Counted from the stretch's first letter, positions 1 through 6,347 are shown. The stretch is 17,087 bases of DNA from UBA9732 sp963609725 (GCA_963609725.1 CAVDLI010000031.1:1-17087); one strand, 5' to 3'. Program-made: numbers and translations. The notes: a model not told the origin generated them from the letters alone.

Positions 1-28
1 CACCAAGCTCATTTTGCCAAAACCTCTA
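1..28 (-). repeat. Right end of a dispersed palindromic element (cut by window edge)
   Basis: These 28 bases match positions 650-677 at 26 of 28 bases, and 650-677 is the right end of the 167-bp inverted repeat at 509-675. Read on the minus strand the copy starts with TAGAGGTTTTGGCAAAA. It stops directly before the -35 box of the tRNA promoter. The rest of the element, if present, lies left of the window. Confidence 0.6.
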
Positions 29-57
29 TTGACAAAGATTAAAAGTACCATTATCGT
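29..57 (+). promoter_or_regulatory. Sigma-70-type promoter of the tRNA operon
   Basis: A perfect -35 hexamer TTGACA (29-34) is followed by exactly 17 bases and a -10 hexamer TATCGT (52-57, four of six consensus bases). Transcription would start near 63-65, a few bases before the first tRNA at 69. The -35 box directly abuts the repeat end at 1-28. Confidence 0.75.
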
Positions 58-68
58 TTTAACGCTAT

Positions 69-153
69 GGATGGGTGTCCGAGAGGTCGAAGGAGGCGGT
101 CTTGAAAACCGTTGAGGTGCAAGCCTCCGGGGGTTCGAATCCCTCCCCATCCG
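69..153 (+). tRNA. tRNA-Ser (anticodon TGA)
   Basis: An 85-nt class II tRNA. The acceptor stem is GGATGGG (69-75) with CCCATCC (146-152), all seven pairs intact, and the discriminator is G153. The anticodon loop CTTGAAA (101-107) carries TGA at 103-105, so it reads UCN serine codons. There is a long variable arm and a T loop TTCGAAT at 134-140. The 3' CCA is not encoded (TAA follows), so a CCA-adding enzyme is needed. It is the first gene of a three-tRNA operon. Confidence 0.95.
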
Positions 154-163
154 TAACTTGACT

Positions 164-250
164 GGAGCGATGGCCGAGCGGTCGAAGGCGCTTCCCTGCT
201 AAGGAAGTATACTGGTAACGGTATCCGGGGTTCAAATCCCCGTCACTCCG
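164..250 (+). tRNA. tRNA-Ser (anticodon GCT)
   Basis: An 87-nt class II tRNA. The anticodon stem CTTCC/GGAAG encloses the loop CTGCTAA (196-202) with anticodon GCT at 198-200, reading AGC/AGU. The variable arm is long (about 208-225) and the T arm is CGGGG-TTCAAAT-CCCCG (226-242). The acceptor GGAGCGA/TCACTCC has one non-pair, C168 opposite A245, at the fifth position. The discriminator is G250 and CCA is not encoded. It lies 10 nt after the preceding tRNA. Confidence 0.93.
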
Positions 251-256
251 AACAAT

Positions 257-330
257 GAGATCGTAGCTCAGCTGGATAGAGCATCAGATTGCGGATCTGA
301 GGGTCAGAAGTTCGAATCTTCCCGGTCTCA
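257..330 (+). tRNA. tRNA-Arg (anticodon GCG)
   Basis: A 74-nt class I tRNA. The acceptor is GAGATCG (257-263) with CGGTCTC (323-329) and one T-G wobble; the discriminator is A330. The D arm contains GCTC/GAGC. The anticodon stem TCAGA/TCTGA encloses TTGCGGA, placing GCG at 291-293. The T loop is TTCGAAT, and the outer T-stem pair is A306 opposite C322, a mismatch. CCA is not encoded. Most bacteria use an ACG anticodon, edited to ICG, for CGU/CGC/CGA, so GCG is uncommon. Confidence 0.9.
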
Positions 331-372
331 AATTCCCTGACAAGTCAAACTCAATGATGTTTCAATGCAGTG

Positions 373-390
373 CCCCTCCTTGGGGTTTTC
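373..390 (+). terminator. Weak terminator-like hairpin after the tRNA operon
   Basis: CCCC (373-376) and GGGG (382-385) form a four-pair stem around a five-base loop, directly followed by TTTTC. The stem is short, so it may act with the stronger hairpin at 435-456. Confidence 0.4.
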
Positions 391-399
391 TTGGGCTCT

Positions 400-485
400 A
401 AAATAGACCATTTTGATTGGAAAATTGGCATTTTGGTCTATTTTTAGACCTTTTTTGCCAAACAAGAGGCAAAATGGTCTATTTT
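400..485. repeat. 16-bp perfect inverted repeat with nested terminator hairpin
   Basis: The arm at 400-415 (AAAATAGACCATTTTG) is repeated exactly, in inverted orientation, at 470-485, with 54 bases between. Inside lies a second palindrome built from the same GGTCTA/TAGACC core. The four core arms at 403, 435, 445 and 476 can pair in alternative ways. The stretch lies between converging transcription units (tRNAs on plus, the YigZ-family gene on minus) and has no coding potential that I can support. Confidence 0.7.
435..456 (+). terminator. Intrinsic terminator downstream of the tRNA operon
   Basis: GGTCTA (435-440), a TTTT loop and TAGACC (445-450) form a six-pair stem directly followed by six T residues (451-456). 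The flanking TTGGCA (425-430) and TGCCAA (456-461) can add an outer stem across an internal loop. This is the best plus-strand terminator after the tRNAs. Confidence 0.6.
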
Positions 486-508
486 TTGGTTGCCATTTTG
501 ACAGTAAG

Positions 509-675
509 GAGGTTTTTGCAAAACTGTCTTCATGAATCTTGGCTTTGCCTTTTCGGCTAAAAGAGCATTTCTTCTAACTTCATAATACACAAAGTATTAT
601 TTCAGTTTTCAGAAAATGCTTTTTATCTCGCAAATCCAAAACCAAGGGCCACAAAGCTCATTTTGCAAAAACCTC
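509..675. repeat. 167-bp imperfect long inverted repeat (MITE-like palindrome)
   Basis: The left arm 509-570 and the right arm 614-675 are both 62 nt. When the right arm is reverse-complemented, 44 of 62 positions agree without any gap. The outermost 15 bases (GAGGTTTTTGCAAAA) and the innermost AGCATTT are perfect. The 43-nt centre holds a second hairpin, ATAATAC (582-588) with GTATTAT (594-600). There is no ORF inside. The right end is almost identical to 1-28. It may be a miniature mobile element, a long-hairpin RNA, or a bidirectional terminator between convergent units. Confidence 0.65.
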
Positions 676-698
676 TAAGATGAAATTTAATGCTACAC

Positions 699-1283
699 CT
701 AGCGCTTTTGAACTTTGCATTTGCCGTTTGACAGGTCAGAGATGAAAGTTTGCAATTTTTCAAAAGAAGTCAGAGGAATTTCTCCAGTTATAGAAACAGA
801 AGTTTCAAAATTTTCATTTGTGATGACAGCCTCTAAAGAAGATAAAAGACGTTTTGTACTTTCATAAAGTTCATATCCTATTTCTAAGAAGAAAAGTTCT
901 TTTTCAACAAGTTCTTCTGTTTTAATGCCATCAAGAACTGCTTTTGCACTATCTCCATAGGCTTTTACAAGCCCTCCGGTTCCAAGCAAAGTTCCTCCAA
1001 AATAACGTACAATAAGCACAATTATGTTTGTTATTCCAGAGCCTTTGAGAACTTCTAAAACAGGACGACCTGCTGTATTTTTAGGCTCATGGTCGTCTGA
1101 AAAAGAGAACTGATTTCCAATAACAGCAGCATGTACAACGTGGGTAGCTCCCAAGTATTTTTTTCTGGTTTCTTCTACTAGAATTTTTACATTAGCGGGA
1201 GAAGAACATTCTTTTGCAATTGCAATAAACCGAGACTTTTTTACTACAATTTCAACTGTACGTTCTTCTTTCAAAACTCTCAT
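699..1283 (-). CDS. IMPACT/YigZ family protein
   Basis: A 194-aa cytoplasmic protein of the UPF0029/IMPACT (YigZ/YvyE) family, named for a regulator of stress translation in eukaryotes; the bacterial role is not settled. The family signature is clear: DDHEPKNTAGRP at residues 63-74, in place of the more usual D-D-G-E-P-x-G-T-A-G, then RYFGGTLLGTGGLVKAY at about 93-109. The C-terminal part has the length of the usual ferredoxin-like second domain. The ATG at 1283 is chosen because AGGAG (1292-1296) is eight bases upstream; an in-frame TTG at 1289 is too close to that site. The gene lies 91 nt downstream of the aldo/keto reductase on the same strand, with a GAGGTTTTTTGCAA motif between them, so co-transcription is possible but uncertain. 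Confidence 0.9.
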   Translation of the reverse strand: MRVLKEERTVEIVVKKSRFIAIAKECSSPANVKILVEETRKKYLGATHVVHAAVIGNQFSFSDDHEPKNTAGRPVLEVLKGSGITNIIVLIVRYFGGTLLGTGGLVKAYGDSAKAVLDGIKTEELVEKELFFLEIGYELYESTKRLLSSLEAVITNENFETSVSITGEIPLTSFEKLQTFISDLSNGKCKVQKR

Positions 1284-1324
1284 GTACAAAGCTCCTATTT
1301 TTATACCAAGATACCACTATAGTA

Positions 1325-1340
1325 TTGCAAAAAACCTCTA
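1325..1340 (-). repeat. Solo copy of the GAGGTTTTTGCAA repeat end
   Basis: On the minus strand this reads TAGAGGTTTTTTGCAA, the end sequence of the 509-675 palindrome with one extra T. It lies between the aldo/keto reductase stop and the YigZ-family start, about 40 nt upstream of that start. No matching opposite arm is seen nearby. Confidence 0.5.
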
Positions 1341-1374
1341 GAAACTACCAAATAGATGACTACTCCTTAAGCAA

Positions 1375-2301
1375 CTACCAATTATAAGAAAAAATATTAT
1401 CACAAACCTCTGTGCTACATTGTGCCAAAACGTCTCCGGCTTTTTTTAGTTCCAAAAACTGTGCTTGTGGCAACTTAAAAGATAAAGCATTTACATTTGT
1501 CTTAAGTTGTTCTCTGTTTCTTGCCCCCAAAATGACAGTATCAACCCCACAAGATGCAGTCCAAGCCAATGCAACTTGTGAACAAGGAACATTATAAGAC
1601 AAAGAGATTTCATTCAAAACAGCAAGTAAATTACTTAGTGCTTTTTTGCAAGGCTCTTTGAAGCAAAACAAAGAAGATCTTTCGTCATTTGGCTTGTTTG
1701 TATTACTGTATTTGCCAGATAAAATTCCCATACCAAGGGGACTATACGAAATAAGTTCTATTTCTTTTTCGTGGCAAAAATTAACAAGACCATCTAAATC
1801 TCTTGTCCAAAGCAAAGAAATTGGCATTTGCACACAATCTAGCTTAACATTCTCTTTTTCTAACTGGCTAACGACACTTTTCAAGAAATCTAAAGGCGCA
1901 TTACATAGACCGATTTTCTCTATCATCCCCATCTTTTTGAGATTCTCAAATTTTGTTAGAAATGAAATATTATCAAATCCTGTTTTTGGCCAATGCAAGT
2001 ATAACCTGTTTATTTTTGGAATACGCAACCTGTTAAGACTTGTTTTGACAACATCTAAGGGCTCTTTTGTTGTTGGCATAATTTTAGTGTCTACTTCAAA
2101 TCTCTTGGATGGAAATCTTGAAAGAATTTTACCCAAAACTTGCTCTGTTTTTCCTTTCCCATAACTTTGCGCTGTGTCAAAAGCTGTTATGTTAGAGTGA
2201 ACTGCATATGATAATAAGAATTCACTTTCTTGTACGTCTTGACCGCTCCAAAAACCATGAGTTGGTACAATTTGCCAAGTTCCAAGTATAAAATTAGTCA
2301 T
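1375..2301 (-). CDS. Aldo/keto reductase
   Basis: A 308-aa NAD(P)H-dependent oxidoreductase of the aldo/keto reductase superfamily, a TIM barrel reducing aldehydes or ketones; the substrate cannot be deduced. The catalytic tetrad is visible: Asp42 (in FDTA), Tyr47 (QSYGKGKTE), Lys73 (DTKI) and His103 (YLHWPK). The segment SYSPLGMGILSGKY matches the typical late-barrel AKR motif. Length is normal for bacterial AKRs of the YajO/general-stress type. AGGA lies eight bases before the ATG at 2301. It is divergent from deoC, and its leader is made of a 12-bp tandem repeat. Cytoplasmic, with no signal peptide. Confidence 0.93.
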   Translation of the reverse strand: MTNFILGTWQIVPTHGFWSGQDVQESEFLLSYAVHSNITAFDTAQSYGKGKTEQVLGKILSRFPSKRFEVDTKIMPTTKEPLDVVKTSLNRLRIPKINRLYLHWPKTGFDNISFLTKFENLKKMGMIEKIGLCNAPLDFLKSVVSQLEKENVKLDCVQMPISLLWTRDLDGLVNFCHEKEIELISYSPLGMGILSGKYSNTNKPNDERSSLFCFKEPCKKALSNLLAVLNEISLSYNVPCSQVALAWTASCGVDTVILGARNREQLKTNVNALSFKLPQAQFLELKKAGDVLAQCSTEVCDNIFSYNW

Positions 2302-2315
2302 AATAAATTTCCTAT

Positions 2316-2375
2316 TTCAAAGTCAATTTCAAAGTCAACTTCAAAATCAAGTTCAAAGTCAAGTTCCCAGTCAAG
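2316..2375. repeat. Five tandem copies of a 12-bp repeat
   Basis: Units begin at 2316, 2328, 2340, 2352 and 2364 with plus-strand consensus TTCAAAGTCAAG; each unit differs from the consensus by no more than two bases. The array starts three bases beyond the reductase ribosome binding site, so it forms the 5' leader of that minus-strand gene. In that orientation the unit reads CTTGACTTTGAA and places a TTGACT every 12 bases. Confidence 0.85.
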
Positions 2376-2380
2376 AAAAA

Positions 2381-2395
2381 ATGTCTTAATGACAT
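2381..2395 (-). promoter_or_regulatory. Small dyad, possible operator or attenuator of the aldo/keto reductase
   Basis: ATGTC (2381-2385), TTAAT, GACAT (2391-2395) is a perfect five-base dyad. On the minus strand it is followed by TTTTTC and then by the 12-bp repeat array, so it looks like a weak hairpin plus T run upstream of the reductase. The stem is short and the role is open. Confidence 0.3.
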
Positions 2396-2449
2396 ATTGC
2401 ATGATTGTTTACAATGAGTTGTTAAGAGCGCCTTTTTGGAGTAAGCTAT

Positions 2450-2477
2450 TTTGAAGTAAATAATTTGAAGTAAATAA
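2450..2477 (+). repeat. 14-bp direct repeat upstream of deoC
   Basis: TTTGAAGTAAATAA occurs twice back to back (2450-2463 and 2464-2477), ending 34 bases before the deoC start. It may be a pair of regulator sites or part of the deoC promoter; I see no convincing -35/-10 pair here. Confidence 0.6.
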
Positions 2478-2511
2478 ACTTAAAGACGTTTCGTTTCAAA
2501 GGAGATTTGTT

Positions 2512-3168
2512 ATGAATAATATAGCATCTTATATAGACCACACATTACTTGCTGCTGATGCAACACAAGAGAAAATTCAAAAACTTTGTGAAGAAGCTAA
2601 AACTTGGCACTTTGCAAGTGTTTGTGTAAATACTTGCTGGACAAAATATTGTGCTAATCAACTTAAAGATACTGGTGTGAATGTTTGTGTAGTTGTAGGG
2701 TTTCCTCTTGGCGCAATGTGCACAAAAGCTAAAGCATACGAAACAAAATGTGCAATTGAAGACGGCGCAACAGAAGTTGACATGGTAATAAATGTTGGTT
2801 TTTTGAAAGAAGGCAAAGATGATCTTGTAGAAGAAGACATTAGAGAAGTAAAAAAAGCATGTAAAGACAAGCATTTGAAAGTGATAATTGAAGCATGCCT
2901 TTTAAGTGACGAAGAAAAAGTGCGAGCATGTCAAATTGCAGTTAAAGCTGGAGCTGATTTTGTGAAAACTTCTACTGGTTTCTCAAAATGGGGAGCAAAA
3001 GAAGAAGATGTTTCTCTTATGCGTAAAACTGTAGGAGATAGCGTGGGTGTTAAAGCTGCTGGTGGAATTAGAACATATGAAGATGCTGTTAAAATGATTA
3101 CAGCCGGAGCAAATAGACTTGGCTGTAGCGCTGGAATTGCAATTGTGCAAGGGCAAAAAGATAACTAA
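2512..3168 (+). CDS. deoC: Deoxyribose-phosphate aldolase
   Basis: A 218-aa class I aldolase that cleaves 2-deoxy-D-ribose 5-phosphate to glyceraldehyde 3-phosphate and acetaldehyde in deoxynucleoside catabolism. Family features are complete: the N-terminal YIDHTLLAADAT, Asp90 in EVDMVINVG (the proton-relay Asp), the Schiff-base Lys152 in DFVKTSTGF, and Lys181 in GVKAAGGIRT. The C-terminus has the phosphate-binding LGCSAGIAIV. Length matches short bacterial DeoC. AGGAG lies seven bases before the ATG. It is the first gene of a probable unit with the thymidine kinase-like gene 75 nt downstream, joining two steps of deoxynucleoside metabolism. Confidence 0.97.
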   Translation: MNNIASYIDHTLLAADATQEKIQKLCEEAKTWHFASVCVNTCWTKYCANQLKDTGVNVCVVVGFPLGAMCTKAKAYETKCAIEDGATEVDMVINVGFLKEGKDDLVEEDIREVKKACKDKHLKVIIEACLLSDEEKVRACQIAVKAGADFVKTSTGFSKWGAKEEDVSLMRKTVGDSVGVKAAGGIRTYEDAVKMITAGANRLGCSAGIAIVQGQKDN

Positions 3169-3209
3169 AACAGACGAAGAAGAACAAAGAAAGAGAAAAG
3201 CAAATAGAA

Positions 3210-3228
3210 GAGGTTTTTAAAAAACCTC
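3210..3228. repeat. 19-bp palindrome between deoC and the thymidine kinase-like gene
   Basis: GAGGTTTTTAAAAAACCTC is a near-perfect palindrome that uses the same GAGGTTTTT end as the dispersed element at 509-675, with almost no spacer. It lies in the 75-nt gap after deoC. It is not followed by a T run, so it is not a typical terminator; it could reduce read-through or be a remnant of the repeat family. Confidence 0.55.
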
Positions 3229-3243
3229 AAAGTAGGGAGTTAT

Positions 3244-4386
3244 ATGGTTCCAATTGACACTATAGATTCAAGTGAGGATTTTCTAAAAAGTCTTGGATTT
3301 CCAACACTAGAAGTGCATAAATCTTTTTCTCATTTTGATTTCACCCGCCCCGGCAGACGAGTTCTTTTAATTGGCCCAATGGGCTCTGGAAAGACAGAAT
3401 TTGCTGCTCGTGTATGGAGAGATGCTTCTGTTGCACAAAAGAAAGGCGCTAAAGTGCGGGATCTTACAAGTACTGGTGTTGTTGACAGACGGCATGTGTT
3501 TTTTATACGAAGCCAGTTAGACGGAACCCGTTTTCAAGAATACCCACAAGATGCAATGGCTTTTAGAAGTGGATACATTAGATGCGGTGAAAATATTGCG
3601 CACATAAGAGATTCTTTTGATTTTGAGAAAGTTCTTGAAGATAACCCAACAGTTGGAACATATATTATAGATGAAGCATCTTTTTTTGATGAAAGGCTTG
3701 CTTATGTAGTGCGTAATGCAAGTGTAGAAAAAGGGATAATGTTTATATTCCCAACCCTTATTCTTAACTTTAGAAGAGACATATTTAATTCATCGGCCCG
3801 TCTTATGTTAGATATTGCAACAGATGTCATCCCCCTTACAGCTTATTGCGAGCATGAAGATTGCATAAAAGATGCCTTTTACACATATAGATACTACGAT
3901 GTAGACGGACTTGAATGTCCTGCATTATATTTTGACCCTTTAATTGTAGTAGGCGGAGACGGCATTAAAACTGGCTCTGTAAGCCCAAATTATGCATCAC
4001 GTTGTGACGAGCACCACTTTTTACCTGGCAAAGAATACACGTTCTTTAGCCTTAAGCCACTTGCGCAAGAAGCCAGCAAAGGCAACGTAAAAAAGTTACG
4101 AACTGAGATAGAAAACTTAAAATACAACATCAAAAAAAGCGAACTTTACAAGAATATTTGCACGCGGTACAAAGGCAGCCCAAACGAAGAGATATATTTT
4201 AACTCTCTTAAGCCCGATTATATTGCGGAAAAGGCTCTTATGTTCCTTTTTAATGAGCAAAATTTGGTTTCAGAAGACCTTCTTGTGCGTTTTGTAAATG
4301 AGCTCTCTTTGAACAAAGAGTATATGACAAAAACACTTGCAGATAACAGGCGCCCTGTTTCTTTAGACCAAGGATTGTTGTTTTAA
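3244..4386 (+). CDS. Type II thymidine kinase-like P-loop protein with C-terminal extension
   Basis: A 380-aa protein whose first 270 residues follow the TK1-type thymidine kinase plan: Walker A GPMGSGKT (44-51), LDGTRF (92-97, like the family I-D-T-R), the DEASFF box with Glu144 as the expected catalytic base, NFRRDIF (175-181), Cys202 and Cys207 (C-x4-C in place of C-x2-C), AFYTYR (211-216, the thymine-contact loop), IVVGGDG, then Tyr250 and C-D-E-H-H (254-258) completing a zinc site. The usual Y-G-L after the DEAxF strand is changed. Residues about 275-380 are a charged, helix-rich tail not found in standard enzymes of about 190-220 aa. AGGGAG precedes the ATG. Position after deoC fits deoxynucleoside salvage. 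Thymidine phosphorylation is inferred; another nucleoside or an ATPase role is possible. Confidence 0.75.
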   Translation: MVPIDTIDSSEDFLKSLGFPTLEVHKSFSHFDFTRPGRRVLLIGPMGSGKTEFAARVWRDASVAQKKGAKVRDLTSTGVVDRRHVFFIRSQLDGTRFQEYPQDAMAFRSGYIRCGENIAHIRDSFDFEKVLEDNPTVGTYIIDEASFFDERLAYVVRNASVEKGIMFIFPTLILNFRRDIFNSSARLMLDIATDVIPLTAYCEHEDCIKDAFYTYRYYDVDGLECPALYFDPLIVVGGDGIKTGSVSPNYASRCDEHHFLPGKEYTFFSLKPLAQEASKGNVKKLRTEIENLKYNIKKSELYKNICTRYKGSPNEEIYFNSLKPDYIAEKALMFLFNEQNLVSEDLLVRFVNELSLNKEYMTKTLADNRRPVSLDQGLLF

Positions 4387-4413
4387 TTGCTTTAGCTTTG
4401 TTGGAGGGCTTAT

Positions 4414-5700
4414 ATGCATCAACTTGCACAAAAACTAAATGAAATTTTAGACTCAACGAGTGTGGGAGCCATGTTATCTTCTTATGGCAGACGAATGTAT
4501 GTCCCAAAAGGCATAATAATTCAATCAGCAGAAGCAAAACAAAAAGCAAGCAAGTTTAATGCAACAATTGGAGTTGCTCTTGAACATGGAAATGCAATGT
4601 GCCTTGCACCAATGAGAGAGCAATTTGCACCAAGTATGAAAATAAGTGAGATTTTTCCATATGCACCAATGGGAGGAATTCCGGCTCTTAGAGAATTATG
4701 GAAAGAGAGAATGGTAGAAAAAAATCCAACAATGAGAAATAAAAATGTCTCTCTTCCTGTTGTGACAAGTGGACTCACAAATTCATTGAGTCTTGTATTT
4801 TCTCTTTTTGTTGATGAGGGTGACAGTGTAATACTTCCTAATATGTATTGGGAAAATTACGATTTAATAATTGATGAAAGATGTCAAGCAAATAAAGTTT
4901 TGTTTCCAATGTTTGCAAATGGCCAATTTAATATTGATGGTCTTGATAAAGCATTAGAAAGTACAGACAAGAAAGCTGTAGTGTTGCTTAATTTTCCTAA
5001 CAACCCAACAGGGTATACTCCAACAAAAGACGAGGCTTTAAAGATAGTTGATGTTCTTAAAAAATACTCCAATTTGGGCAAAAAGCTTGTAGTTATTACA
5101 GATGACGCTTATTTTGGGCTATTTTTTGAAGAAAATATATGTAAAGAAAGTCTTTTTTCATATCTTTGTAATCTTTCTGAAAACTTACTTGCAGTCAAAT
5201 GTGACGGAGCAACAAAAGAAGAACTTGTATGGGGTTTTAGAGTTGCTTTTATCACTTATGGTTGTAAAAACATGACAAATGTTCAATATGATGCTCTTGT
5301 TCAAAAAACTCTTGGAGCAATAAGAGGAAGTCTTTCCAGTGTTTCAACAGCATCCCAGAATATCCTCATTAAAGGGATGACAAGTCCTTTATATTATGAG
5401 CAAAAAAGAGAAGCTATAAACAAGATTGAAAATCGTTACAAAGTGTTAAAAGAAACTCTTGAAAAATATAAAAATGAAAAAAATCTTGTGCCACTTCCTT
5501 TTAACAGTGGGTATTTTATGTCTTTTGAATGTCTTTGTGATGCAGAAACTCTAAGACAGTTACTTTTAGATGAGTATGCAACCGGGGTTATTAGACTTGA
5601 TGACCACCATATAAGACTTGCTTTTTCAAGTGTTGATATAGAGAATATTCCCTCTCTTATAGACACTATATATACAGCAACATCTAAGGCCTTAGAGTAA
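4414..5700 (+). CDS. PLP-dependent aminotransferase, class I/II fold
   Basis: A 428-aa fold type I PLP enzyme. Visible features: NFPNNPTG (193-200) with the cofactor-contacting Asn, Asp230-x-Ala-Tyr233 (pyridine nitrogen and O3' contacts), Schiff-base Lys268 in GATKEELVWGFR, where Lys+6 is Gly as in the family, and a late substrate-binding Arg in VIRLDDHHIRLAFSS. The N-terminus ends in a Gly-rich PYAPMGGIPALRELW segment typical of these enzymes. GGAGGG lies just before the ATG. It starts 27 nt after the thymidine kinase-like gene, so it is probably co-transcribed, although an amino acid role does not obviously fit with nucleoside salvage. The exact substrate cannot be deduced. A perfect palindrome TCTAAGGCCTTAGA (5683-5696) lies at the very end of the gene. 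Confidence 0.9.
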   Translation: MHQLAQKLNEILDSTSVGAMLSSYGRRMYVPKGIIIQSAEAKQKASKFNATIGVALEHGNAMCLAPMREQFAPSMKISEIFPYAPMGGIPALRELWKERMVEKNPTMRNKNVSLPVVTSGLTNSLSLVFSLFVDEGDSVILPNMYWENYDLIIDERCQANKVLFPMFANGQFNIDGLDKALESTDKKAVVLLNFPNNPTGYTPTKDEALKIVDVLKKYSNLGKKLVVITDDAYFGLFFEENICKESLFSYLCNLSENLLAVKCDGATKEELVWGFRVAFITYGCKNMTNVQYDALVQKTLGAIRGSLSSVSTASQNILIKGMTSPLYYEQKREAINKIENRYKVLKETLEKYKNEKNLVPLPFNSGYFMSFECLCDAETLRQLLLDEYATGVIRLDDHHIRLAFSSVDIENIPSLIDTIYTATSKALE

Positions 5701-5756
5701 CATTAGAATAACTTTAGAGAAACAAAAGACGTAAAAACAGTAGTATCGGTCTATAT

Positions 5757-6347
5757 CTATTCTTGGATGTAAGATGCAAGGTCGTTGGCGTAAGAAGAAA
5801 GCTCTGCCCCTGTTTGAGAGGAAGGTGCTATAAGGCCGTCTTTGCCTTCACAATGTACAATTCCTTGAACTGGTTGCGTGCAGTGGGGTATTTCGTTGTG
5901 AATTCCAAATGGAATATGTAACATGCCCATGTTCTGTGCCCAGTAGATAAGGGTGTCCAAAGTTCTAGTGCCTTCGCAAAGAGAGTTACGGCAAGTTGTG
6001 AAACAGGCAAAGAATTTGTCAGTAAGATCTTTGTTGTCGCACATGGAAAGAGTGCTGTCTATGAAAGTTTTCATCTCTGCTGTAACGTTTCCAAATACTG
6101 TTGGACAGCCAAGGATGATCATATCGCTTTTCAAGAGTTTTTCAGTCGTTACTATAGGAAGTGCCATAATATCTTCATAACAGTTATTTACTGTCTCTGA
6201 TTCGTTTGCAAGAATGTGCAAGTCGTTGTCTTCAACTCTGTAAAAACGCACATCTACGTTTCTTTTTTCTAATTCTTCTTTAAGAAATGCTCCCATTGTA
6301 TAACAATTGCCGTTTACACTGTGAATGATTATGCTACAACGTTTCAT
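5757..6347 (-). CDS. Flavodoxin-family / NADPH-dependent FMN reductase-like protein
   Basis: A 196-aa flavodoxin-fold protein, probably an FMN-binding oxidoreductase of the WrbA/NAD(P)H:quinone type. The N-terminal strand and phosphate loop read IIIHSVNGNCYTMG (about residues 6-19), and GCPTVFGNVTAEMKTFID (80-97) matches the P-T-x-x-G-N-x-x-x-x-M-K-x-F-x-D motif of that group. The ATG at 6347 is chosen because GGAGG lies five bases upstream (CCTCC at 6353-6357); the reading frame extends 18 codons further to a start without such a site. It is convergent with the aminotransferase and divergent from the DUF3899-like gene. A GCGTAA/TTACGC dyad overlaps its leader. Confidence 0.85.
   Translation of the reverse strand: MKRCSIIIHSVNGNCYTMGAFLKEELEKRNVDVRFYRVEDNDLHILANESETVNNCYEDIMALPIVTTEKLLKSDMIILGCPTVFGNVTAEMKTFIDSTLSMCDNKDLTDKFFACFTTCRNSLCEGTRTLDTLIYWAQNMGMLHIPFGIHNEIPHCTQPVQGIVHCEGKDGLIAPSSQTGAELSSYANDLASYIQE

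Noticed and set aside
2316..2375. CRISPR-like array
   Set aside because: The units are 12 bp and contiguous without spacers, so this is a simple tandem repeat.
2230..2454. Plus-strand 74-codon frame with S-K-S repeats
   Set aside because: The repeats are only the translation of the 12-bp tandem array; the frame is antisense to the reductase start, lacks a ribosome binding site and has no recognisable domain.
5683..5696. TCTAAGGCCTTAGA as terminator of the aminotransferase unit
   Set aside because: It is a perfect palindrome but lies inside the final codons, has no loop and no T run; probably chance or a weak cruciform.
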